Shown in pieces: positions 7,423 through 15,007 of a stretch of 23,758 nt of DNA. The notes beneath the pieces are model-generated. The model was not told the origin of the DNA. It did no database searches and worked only from the letters and a program-made list of their open reading frames with translations. Where the stretch lies: contig JAXMBN010000062.1 in assembly GCA_046349875.1 (NCBI GenBank), forward strand, positions 1 to 23,758, read 5' to 3'. The position numbers and the translations under genes were made by a program. Every line of letters starts with the position of its first letter. Within the stretch, counting starts at the first letter, position 1. The DNA is from JAXMBN01 sp046349875 (lineage in GTDB: Bacteria > Planctomycetota > Planctomycetia > Pirellulales > Pirellulaceae).

Positions 7423-9261
7423 TCAAACCCCGATTTCGCTGGCCCATTCTGGTTGGCACTGGCTTTTGATGACGGTCGTTTCGCCTGTGATCGGATGCTG
7501 GAACTCCAACGACCGAGCGTGCAAACACATCGGTGCTTCATCCACTCCCTGCGTGCCGATCTCACCCTTTCGACCACCACTAAGGTAGAGCGGATCACCG
7601 CAAATCGGATGTTCGAGCGTCCATAAATGGATCCGAATCTGATTGGTTCGGCCTGTTTCAGGCGTAGCGACAACTAAACTCGTACCATCCGTGTTTCGAC
7701 AAAGTACGCAAAAACGAGTCCTCGCAGGTGCCCCCTCTTCCTCCACATTCCGCGAACCTGTCCGATCGGTATGTCGAGCAATCGGAGCCTCGCAAACAAT
7801 CTCATCCCAAGTGGGGTGGCCATGGATTTTGGCCAGATAGGTCTTGGTGATCGCTCCCGTTTCAAATTGCTTTTGAAGAGCCCGAGCCGCTTTGTAATAG
7901 CGAGCCACCAACAGGACTCCGCTGGTACTCGCATCCAAACGATGTACCAATCGAAGCTTCTGCGGATGAAAGGCCTCAGCCAAGAATGACTCGAGCGTAT
8001 TGCGATTGAAACGACCACTCGCATGTGTTGGCAATGGAGCCGGTTTATCGATGACCATCATGCTCTCGTCCAAATAGATCAACCGAACATCGGTTGCAAC
8101 TGGCGGCTCAACACATCCTGCTTCGACATGTTCGTACTTCGCACCTTCCTTTACTATCTCATCGGCCGATGCGGGGCATTGGTTGCGAGTGATCTTTCCT
8201 TTCGCGATCTCATCCATCCATCGCTCGCGCCCATAACCGACGTGCCAAGCATCCAAGAAATCGAGCAGAGTCATTCCAGCGAGTCTTCGAGGGACATGAA
8301 TGCTACGAAGATTGTCATATGGAATGCAGCCTGGTTGGGATTGAGCAATTTCACTAATTCGTTGCTGTTTCTGCTGGCGTTCTAATTCGTTTCGATCCTC
8401 TTGAGATCGATAACAATGAGGACAAGAAACTCCCATGCTATACAACGGCGACTCGAGATCTTCGGCCGTCAGTGTCGCTTGACACGCAAAGCACATGACA
8501 TCCCCAGTGGGATGGAGATCGGGACCAACGGCGACGCGTTGATCAAATACAAAGCAACTTCCATCGTAGTGATCTCCACCACACTCTTCGAAGTACTTGA
8601 GTATTCCACCTTCGAGTTGATAGATTTGCGTGAATCCCAACTGCTCCATGTAGGGCCCTGCTTTCTCGCATCGAATGCCGCCCGTGCAAAACATAACGAT
8701 GGGCGCATCTTTGGGCACATCATTCCAAGCTGCTGCTGCTTCAGGAAAAGTCCGAAAATGCCTGAGCCCGAAATCGACGGCACCACGAAACGTCCCTAAC
8801 TTGATCTCATAATCATTGCGAGTATCCAACAAGGTGACAGGACGCCCTTCAGACAACCACTGCTTCAGCTCGCGAGCAGGCAGCTTTGGAGAGGTTTGCT
8901 TGGCGGGATTCACTTCATCGATCCCAAAGGCGATGATTTCTTTCTTGATCTTGACCAACATTCGGTGAAATGGTTGGTGTGATGTGAAGCTCTGCTTCCC
9001 TTCCAAATCGCCAAGGCCCGGAACCAGACGCAGGCGATCGACAAGCGATTGCACGGACTCCTCTTTCCCTGCCACAAAGAGGTTGATTCCTTCCAGGCTG
9101 AGCAAAATCGTGCCTTTGAGCTCGAGTGATTCGCACAGTTTCTTAAGATCTTCGCGCAAGCCGGGGAGATCCTTCAGCGACGCGAACTTATACGCTGCCA
9201 AATTGAGAACTTTTTCAGTGGTTTCTGCTACCGGTGCAAAGGCAACATTTCCCTCGAGCAT
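7423..9261 (-). CDS. Fusion: TrhO-type tRNA U34 hydroxylase + RluA-type pseudouridine synthase
   Basis: One intact frame of 612 codons encodes two tRNA/rRNA-modification enzymes. Residues about 10-290 match TrhO (YceA): an N-terminal alpha/beta domain, a rhodanese domain with the active-site loop FCTGGIRCEK (Cys 192 and 198), and a Cys-rich tail with CFAC (257/260) and CPHC (280/283) that could hold zinc. TrhO makes 5-hydroxyuridine at tRNA position 34. Residues about 320-385 look like an S4 RNA-binding domain. The rest is an RluA-family pseudouridine synthase with the catalytic HRLDASTSG motif (Asp 443) and a TNQIRIHL motif. ATG 9261 has AGGA eight bases upstream; a TTG at 9312 is less likely. 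The pseudouridine target cannot be told from sequence. The gene stands alone, with 165 bases to mgtE. Confidence 0.92.
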   Translation of the reverse strand: MLEGNVAFAPVAETTEKVLNLAAYKFASLKDLPGLREDLKKLCESLELKGTILLSLEGINLFVAGKEESVQSLVDRLRLVPGLGDLEGKQSFTSHQPFHRMLVKIKKEIIAFGIDEVNPAKQTSPKLPARELKQWLSEGRPVTLLDTRNDYEIKLGTFRGAVDFGLRHFRTFPEAAAAWNDVPKDAPIVMFCTGGIRCEKAGPYMEQLGFTQIYQLEGGILKYFEECGGDHYDGSCFVFDQRVAVGPDLHPTGDVMCFACQATLTAEDLESPLYSMGVSCPHCYRSQEDRNELERQQKQQRISEIAQSQPGCIPYDNLRSIHVPRRLAGMTLLDFLDAWHVGYGRERWMDEIAKGKITRNQCPASADEIVKEGAKYEHVEAGCVEPPVATDVRLIYLDESMMVIDKPAPLPTHASGRFNRNTLESFLAEAFHPQKLRLVHRLDASTSGVLLVARYYKAARALQKQFETGAITKTYLAKIHGHPTWDEIVCEAPIARHTDRTGSRNVEEEGAPARTRFCVLCRNTDGTSLVVATPETGRTNQIRIHLWTLEHPICGDPLYLSGGRKGEIGTQGVDEAPMCLHARSLEFQHPITGETTVIKSQCQPEWASEIGV

Positions 9262-9603
9262 GGACAGGATCCTGAACTTGGAGAGACCGCGAAACGAAGT
9301 GCGAAAAATCAACCTCCTCTAGCTTACGCGGACAACCAATTTTCGAAACCTCAAATCGGTAGGCTGATCGTCTCCACCATCGGAATCGAGTCGCTGCACC
9401 GTTTTGTCGCACTATTTTCAGCGAATTTGTACCTCCAGAACGGTTCCACACAGATTGCCCTTGTGCCCTGAACGCCCATTTTGTAACCACCCTTCATGCC
9501 GGGAATAGATTCACTAATCTCGGCCCAAACCTCGTCCACCGCACTTGGGTCGACCGGCAAACCGCCAGTTGGAAGGTCGTCCCTGTTCAGAAGGGATCGG
9601 TAT
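9262..9603. other. Spacer between the divergent fusion gene and nuclease gene
   Basis: These 342 bases lie between divergent starts and should hold both promoters. I could not identify clear boxes. A leftward open frame (9351-9611, 86 codons from GTG) lies here, but it has no ribosome site and no family I recognise. Confidence 0.5.
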
Positions 9604-9972
9604 GTGGCCACCTATCGCCGTTCGATAAGACAACATCACGTGATGGGAGCAGGGGCTCTCGCGACCATTCTCGGCGTCCTGCATTTTCTATTGCAGAACG
9701 GACTGGCCACCGGTGTGATCGGTAGCAACTTTAGCGAGGGACTAACCCACTACGGAGAAACGGTTGGCGCTTACGGAACCGTTTCGAGTTCGCGAGCGTC
9801 GACCTACAGTCCCAACTACTCGGGATATGCACCATCGAGTAGCTATGCTCCAACCCAACTTGTATCGTACCCTACAGCCCAAACGCAGGCCGCTTACAGT
9901 AATCAGTACGCAAACACGTACGACCTCGCTATGCCACGCAGTCCTATCCTCAGCAAAACTACGGCAACGTGA
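9604..9972 (+). CDS. N-terminal part of nuclease gene: membrane anchor and Tyr-rich low-complexity region
   Basis: GTG 9604 has AAGGGA seven bases upstream, the best start here. The product begins with a short basic stretch, then one hydrophobic segment (about residues 15-38, starting MGAGALATILGVL) that could be a signal anchor. After it comes a Tyr/Ser/Ala/Pro/Gln-rich region. In this frame it stops at TGA 9970-9972, directly before the ATG of the next frame-matched segment. Composition shows that the true coding frame shifts at about 9920-9930 and returns at about 9990-9993, which would bypass this TGA. I therefore read 9604-10896 as one gene with two compensating single-base changes. If the stop is real, this would be a separate 122-residue product. 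Confidence 0.6.
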   Translation: MATYRRSIRQHHVMGAGALATILGVLHFLLQNGLATGVIGSNFSEGLTHYGETVGAYGTVSSSRASTYSPNYSGYAPSSSYAPTQLVSYPTAQTQAAYSNQYANTYDLAMPRSPILSKTTAT

Positions 9973-10896
9973 ATGCAGCTGGTTACGGCTCCCTATGCCG
10001 CTCAGGGCTACCCGACTGCCAACAACTGGGCTTCCATGGCACCACAAGCTCAAACGTGGCAAGGATCACACCCACAATCGTCCTATGGTCAAGTGAATAC
10101 AGGATGGCACAATCCGACTTCGAATGGATATGGTTCGGCCGCCAATCCCTATAGCGCACCTCATCCATACACTTCTGCGAATGCCACCTACAACCAAGGC
10201 TCGTATTCGCAACAACCTTACGGTGCGCAGCCGAGTTCACAATGGGCTCCTCCATACAACAACCAGAATTACGGAACCAATTCCTATGCTCCGTATTCAA
10301 ACTCGAATCCGGCTTATAATCCAAACCTTCATACAACGGGAACAGCTCAGGGATATTCCCACACTAACTACTCGCAACCCTATAGCCCTAATAACCTTCG
10401 CGGCAACGACATTCAAGTTTATTTCTCTCCCAATGGTGGATGCACCGAGGCCATCATCCGCGAGATCCAAGCAGCGCAACGAAGCGTCTACATCCAAGCT
10501 TATTCCTTTACTTCCGACCCCATTCTCCAAGCTTGTAAAACCGCCTACCAACGCGGCGTGCAAGTTCTTGTGGTCCTTGATAAAAGCAAGGAAAACGAAG
10601 AGCAGCAAATTGCGGACGCGCTCGAAGCGACTGGAATCCCCGTCTACATCGATGGTCATCATGCCATCGCTCACAACAAAATCATGTTGATCGACGGTCG
10701 CGTGGTGATTACTGGAAGTTTCAATTTCACGGTGAGTGCAGAAAAAGCCAATGCTGAAAACTTGGTGATCATTCGCGATCGCCCAGAGATCTACAACCTT
10801 TACGAACAAAATCTACGCATGCACCTGGAACACTCAACCGAACACAAACACTCCACTGTCGGCTTCAACCGCGGACGAGGTCCACAGCGTTACTAG
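9973..10896 (+). CDS. Phospholipase-D-like nuclease domain with N-terminal prion-like low-complexity region
   Basis: The first 140 or so of the 307 residues are low complexity, rich in Tyr, Gln, Asn, Ser, Gly and Pro, with repeated motifs such as YNQGSYSQQPYGAQ. The remaining 160 or so form a PLD-family domain starting IQVYFSPNGGCTEAIIREI. It has one complete HKD motif, HNKIMLIDG followed by GSFNFT. A single HKD copy is typical of the Nuc/endonuclease branch, which works as a dimer on nucleic acids or phosphodiesters. Residues 1-10 arise from a shifted frame, so the start at 9973 is probably not genuine; the coding region continues from 9604. The gene converges on sdaA. Substrate and role are unknown. 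Confidence 0.83.
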   Translation: MQLVTAPYAAQGYPTANNWASMAPQAQTWQGSHPQSSYGQVNTGWHNPTSNGYGSAANPYSAPHPYTSANATYNQGSYSQQPYGAQPSSQWAPPYNNQNYGTNSYAPYSNSNPAYNPNLHTTGTAQGYSHTNYSQPYSPNNLRGNDIQVYFSPNGGCTEAIIREIQAAQRSVYIQAYSFTSDPILQACKTAYQRGVQVLVVLDKSKENEEQQIADALEATGIPVYIDGHHAIAHNKIMLIDGRVVITGSFNFTVSAEKANAENLVIIRDRPEIYNLYEQNLRMHLEHSTEHKHSTVGFNRGRGPQRY

Positions 10897-10936
10897 TGTC
10901 TCAAGGCTGTTGAACTCTGCACAATGCAAGGCGATT

Positions 10937-10957
10937 CGAGGCAAACAATAAGCCTCG
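10937..10957. terminator. Weak hairpin between convergent genes
   Basis: CGAGGC (10937-10942) and GCCTCG (10952-10957) can pair around a nine-base loop, between the ends of the nuclease gene and sdaA. There is no T-run, so a terminator role is only suggested by position. Confidence 0.25.
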
Positions 10958-10992
10958 TACAGTCACACTCGCCGCAAAAAGCGAGCATCACT

Positions 10993-12369
10993 CTAGCAAT
11001 TAACAACGTTGACGGCCAATCCGCCAAGCGACGTCTCTTTGTATTTCGATTGCATATCAACGCCCGTTTGCCGCATCGTTTCGATCACGCGGTCGAGTGC
11101 CACACGATGCGTGCCATCGCCGTAAAGCACTGCAAGCCGAGCCGCATTGATTGCTTTCGTTGCCCCCATGGTATTGCGTTCGATACAAGGAATTTGAACC
11201 AATCCACGAACCGGATCACATGTGAGCCCCAAGTTATGCTCCATTCCGATTTCGGCAGCGTTTTCAATTTGGGCCACGGTTCCACCCATGCATGCAGCCA
11301 AGCCTGCTGCAGCCATGGAACAAGCGACCCCCACCTCACCTTGGCATCCCATTTCAGCTGCCGATAGAGATGCATTGCGTTTGTATAACATGCCAATAGC
11401 AGCCGCCGTCTTGAGAAATCGGTGAATCCCTTCGCGATTGGCTCCTGGCACAAACTTCACGTAGTACTTGAGGACGGCGGGGATCACACCCGCAGCACCG
11501 TTGGTCGGGGCCGTCACCACTTGCCCACCCGCAGCGTTTTCTTCGTTGACAGCCAACGCAAAGAGGCTAACCCAATCCAAGATTTTCAATGGATCGGACT
11601 CAGACATTGGTGCATCCTTGAGCGATCGATAAATCACTGGAGCTCGGCGTTTGACCTGGAGCCCACCTGGCAACACACCTTCCGTTCGGCATCCTCGATG
11701 GATACACGCTTCCATCACTTCCCATAGCCGATCACAACCAAGCCCAATCTCGTCATCACTTCGCAACACGCGTTCGTTGGCATGAACCAATTCGTCGATA
11801 CTCTTTCCCGAATCTTTACACATCGCCATCAACTGCTCGGCGTTGGTAAAGGGAAACGGAAACAATAAATCGGATCGTTGAACCGCATTGGCGGACGTTT
11901 CATCATCCCGCAATACAAATCCACCCCCGACGGAATAGAACGTTCGCTGCATCACTACTTCACAGGGTACCGCTAGCGCGGTGAAACGCACTGCATTGGG
12001 ATGAAATGCAAGCGCCTGATCAAAGTGAAAGATCAAATCATGCGCTGGATCAAAAGGAATGACTCGCGTTCCAAGCAATGCAAGCTGCTTCGATTGCGCA
12101 ACCTCTTCCAATCCCTTCTGCATGGCATCGATATCCACCGTCGCAGGATGAAATCCCATCAGCCCTGCTGTCACAGCAGTGTCCGTGGCATGTCCTTTTC
12201 CCGTCAGAGCCAGGGAACTGAATAGTTCGACCCTTACGGATGCAACTTGTTTAAGACTTCCTGATGAGCGAAGTTCTTCCGCAAATCGAAGGCCTGCGAC
12301 CATCGGCCCGACGGTGTGAGAACTGGATGGACCGATACCTACTTTGAATAGCTCAAAAACACTTAGCAT
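10993..12369 (-). CDS. sdaA: L-serine dehydratase (L-serine ammonia-lyase), iron-sulfur type
   Basis: The 458-residue single-chain enzyme deaminates L-serine to pyruvate and ammonia in the cytoplasm. It starts with the family signature SVFELFKVGIGPSSSHTVGP. It then has the beta domain (to about 155) and the alpha catalytic domain with AAGGQVVTAPTNGAAG near 279-294. Three cysteines, 342 (GCQGEVG), 384 (LTCDPV) and 395 (IPCIERN), match the spacing of the 4Fe-4S ligands in characterised enzymes, whose fourth site is taken by substrate. Length is normal and the frame is clean. The ATG at 12369 lies 24 bases after the stop of the upstream membrane-protein gene, so the two may share a transcript. 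No clear ribosome site is seen. Confidence 0.96.
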   Translation of the reverse strand: MLSVFELFKVGIGPSSSHTVGPMVAGLRFAEELRSSGSLKQVASVRVELFSSLALTGKGHATDTAVTAGLMGFHPATVDIDAMQKGLEEVAQSKQLALLGTRVIPFDPAHDLIFHFDQALAFHPNAVRFTALAVPCEVVMQRTFYSVGGGFVLRDDETSANAVQRSDLLFPFPFTNAEQLMAMCKDSGKSIDELVHANERVLRSDDEIGLGCDRLWEVMEACIHRGCRTEGVLPGGLQVKRRAPVIYRSLKDAPMSESDPLKILDWVSLFALAVNEENAAGGQVVTAPTNGAAGVIPAVLKYYVKFVPGANREGIHRFLKTAAAIGMLYKRNASLSAAEMGCQGEVGVACSMAAAGLAACMGGTVAQIENAAEIGMEHNLGLTCDPVRGLVQIPCIERNTMGATKAINAARLAVLYGDGTHRVALDRVIETMRQTGVDMQSKYKETSLGGLAVNVVNC

Positions 12370-12393
12370 GGAAATTGTGTGCTATCGAAAAAA

Positions 12394-13932
12394 CTAGTTC
12401 GTGGTGTCATCGCTGATTTGACTAGGTGCCTCATCCAATTCAGTAATCTTGGGTGGAAGACTCTGATCAGGTCCCAAAGTACCTAGCTGTCCCGATGCAA
12501 GATGAAGCACGAACATTCCATTGCGATTCTGCTGCGATGCCTTCGGGTAAATATTTAAATCTCCAAGTTCTTGATCGATACGTCCAACGGCCACGTACCT
12601 ACCGGGACGAAACTCAATCGATCGAATAGCGGAATCCATCATTTGCCCGACGGATAGAACGCCTTCTTGCTGTCCGACTAGCGATTGCCTTCCATCGACC
12701 GAAAGCACTGTTTCATACCTTCGTGTGATATCTCGTTCATCCCACTGTGCGAACCAAGACTCAATGCCACCTCCCGTCTGAAGCTCGATTTCTTTCTTTT
12801 GACCAGAAAACAAATCGCCGACCCAGGCCAATTGTCGCGAATTGCGGTCGGGCGTTCCCAATATTGCGACATCTCGAAGATCGACCTTGGATTGATTCTC
12901 AAGCATTATACGGCCAGCGTCCTTGTCCACTTTTGCACGAATGGGACCTCCAAGCGATACCCATTCTTCCGAATGGAGCATTCCTGTCGAATTGGATCGC
13001 ACCGGATAGGACTTGAGGCCACTCCCTTCATCCGAGGCAAAAACATACTCAAGCGTTTGTCGCTCACGCCTTGCTCGCGCCGCCGAAGTGCTCCCGGTTA
13101 CCGTTGGTAAGACGACGCCATCTCCCTTGGGGAACAATACTTTGTAAGCTTCTGAAAGGCTGGTATACAAAGAAACATAGGTCGTTTGATGAGCTCGATC
13201 GTACCCTTCATACAACTCAAGGCACGAAAGCCTCGTTTCGCTTCGCGAAAATCCAATGTCGAGCTGCACGCTTTTGGCCACGACCGTTGCACCGATGATC
13301 GCAATCACCGGAACCGCAACCCATGCATATTCCACTCGACCGATCAAGCGGAAAACCAGCCAGTTCAGTGGAACAAGGACCAGTAGATATCCAGCCAACA
13401 GCTTGATGATAAAACCAACCTTGGGAACAGTGATCCCCGATGCAGCAGTCAAGCTGTCAATGGCGGATGAGGACAACACCGATTCGTCATTCCAGCTTCC
13501 TACACTTCGTGCGCGATTACCGACGCCATCCGAATTCACTTCCTGCTTGGAAATTTCCGTTTCGGACGGGCGAGTTTTTTGCATCATCGACATCCGGCGC
13601 CCATCGCGTGTGAGCAACCTTACGGTTGTAGACATTTCGGGGTCACCTTCCCGACCAAACCATTTACCGGTCCACTTGTACTCACCTTCCATTTGCAACG
13701 CGACCCAGGTTCGTGGCGGATGCTTCAATACAGCTCCGTTGATAAAACTACTGAAACCTCGCCAGCGCACAAAGGCATCATCGCTCAATGGAAACATCGT
13801 CATGGCCACAGAACCATTTCCGATGGGAATCGACGCAACAAGTCCATCGGCACCCTCGATCCATTGCGCCCCTTCTTTGAGTTCGCCTTGAAGTAGCGGG
13901 ATGGCTCGCTTTATGGCAGGCAAACGAAACAA
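12394..13932 (-). CDS. Membrane protein of unknown function, intact C-terminal two thirds
   Basis: This frame encodes 512 residues from TTG 13932 and is open back to a stop at 13990-13992. It has one strong membrane hairpin (about residues 180-225, GFIIKLLAGYLLVLVPLNWLV and the following segment) between two soluble regions rich in beta-type sequence. I do not recognise a named domain; it resembles large planctomycete membrane proteins of unknown function. The TTG is not a believable start because coding sequence continues upstream in other frames to about 14911. The natural product would be about 830 residues with a lipoprotein-type signal. It precedes sdaA on the same strand. Any annotation of a 512-residue protein here is probably an artefact of the frame breaks. 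Confidence 0.72.
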   Translation of the reverse strand: MFRLPAIKRAIPLLQGELKEGAQWIEGADGLVASIPIGNGSVAMTMFPLSDDAFVRWRGFSSFINGAVLKHPPRTWVALQMEGEYKWTGKWFGREGDPEMSTTVRLLTRDGRRMSMMQKTRPSETEISKQEVNSDGVGNRARSVGSWNDESVLSSSAIDSLTAASGITVPKVGFIIKLLAGYLLVLVPLNWLVFRLIGRVEYAWVAVPVIAIIGATVVAKSVQLDIGFSRSETRLSCLELYEGYDRAHQTTYVSLYTSLSEAYKVLFPKGDGVVLPTVTGSTSAARARRERQTLEYVFASDEGSGLKSYPVRSNSTGMLHSEEWVSLGGPIRAKVDKDAGRIMLENQSKVDLRDVAILGTPDRNSRQLAWVGDLFSGQKKEIELQTGGGIESWFAQWDERDITRRYETVLSVDGRQSLVGQQEGVLSVGQMMDSAIRSIEFRPGRYVAVGRIDQELGDLNIYPKASQQNRNGMFVLHLASGQLGTLGPDQSLPPKITELDEAPSQISDDTTN

Positions 13933-14911
13933 CGTATCGTCGCCGAAGCATATTCGCCAGGCAGCTGCAAATCGTTCGGCTAACGCGTATCAAAGAACTC
14001 GTTTCCAATTGAGTCGCAGGCAAACTGGATGATAAAAACGATTGGTTGTTGACAGACAATCCGTCAGGACCACTGATAAATCAACTGGCCACCCGAATGG
14101 ATCCAATCCAAGATGAGCTGCTGTTGTTCTTCAGAGATGACCGAGGGATCCGCATCGTACCAAATCAGATGGCTAATCGATGTCCATCAGCGCGTTAGCT
14201 GGCAGCGATTTGGAAGCATCTTTCTCCGCCACTATAACGAACTTGTGCGGTGAAGTCTTTTTGCTATCGTCAATCAACGCCGTCGAAGGCCAAGTCATGC
14301 AGTTGAGGCCAGACCAAGGCTCTGGCGATTTGCATCTTTGGCCAAAACGACCACCAGTATTGTTCCGGCCGCCGGGAATTCGAAGCGGATGGATTATCGG
14401 CCAACAGCATCAGCCCTCGCTGGTTGTACATCATGCATAGTGGGCTTCGCGGGCGAACCATTCTCATCCAATTCGGCTGGCATGTCGGGAATATGGAAGA
14501 GAAGGTCGATGGCTGCGACGACCTTTCACCAGGCCGCTTCCGTTTGTACCGCAGAAAAAGCGATGAACCTCGCAAGGGGATCGGATCCATTCGCCGATCA
14601 GCCAATTCAGCGACTACATCAACCCCGTCGGACTGGTTGGCCTTCACTTCTTGCCTCGCCTGGTACCAGTGGCCTGGCTTGAAGTTGTTGATGAAGCTGC
14701 CCCTCTTGGCTCGGACGAATCAGCTCCCCGGCAAAGCCGGAGCTTTTGCTCTTCAACTTCTTTTCTCTGCATCGGTCAATTTCTTCTGGGTCGGGCAAGA
14801 CCAACCATACCACAACCTTTGCATCCGGTTACCAGCAAACACCCCAACAGTAACATCAAAACCATTGAATAGCCGCGGGCGCGTTGCCTTGCCTTTGGCG
14901 TTTTTCGGCAT
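13933..14911 (-). pseudogene. Frame-broken 5' part of the membrane-protein gene
   Basis: Reading leftward and switching frame, a continuous protein appears. It starts as MPKNAKGKATRPRLFN (ATG 14911), then a hydrophobic stretch ending in the lipobox LLLGCLLVTGC near 14830. Later come PHKFVIVAEKDASKSLPANA (about 14200-14260), DADPSVISEEQQQLILDW (about 14101-14157) and GGQLIISGPDGLSVN (about 14050-14098). These run into the intact frame below 13930. The last two segments look like an amidotransferase-like or DUF4350-like Rossmann part, which is an inference. No single frame stays open for more than about 125 codons. See the finding on whether this is decay or sequence error. Confidence 0.6.
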
Positions 14912-14976
14912 CAACGTTGATAAGAATCACCGTTTCTCGGTGCGATCCTTTTTGGGAATTGGATGCTCAGTAAATG

Positions 14977-14994
14977 GCTCAACAAAAGTTGAGC
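14977..14994. terminator. Hairpin between two leftward genes
   Basis: GCTCAAC (14977-14983) and GTTGAGC (14988-14994) form a perfect 7-bp stem with a four-base loop, 14 bases past the stop of the dehydrogenase-like gene. There is no T-run on the leftward strand, so its role as terminator is uncertain. Confidence 0.4.
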
Positions 14995-15007
14995 TTTGTT
15001 AGGATTT

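Noticed and set aside
9351..9611. Leftward 86-codon open frame between the fusion gene and the nuclease gene
   Set aside because: Its GTG start has no ribosome site and overlaps the better supported start of the nuclease gene. The product matches no family I know.
10124..10690. Alternative rightward frame of 188 codons in the nuclease gene
   Set aside because: It is a shadow frame, rich in Arg, Thr and Ile, with no motif. The HKD motif lies in the other frame.
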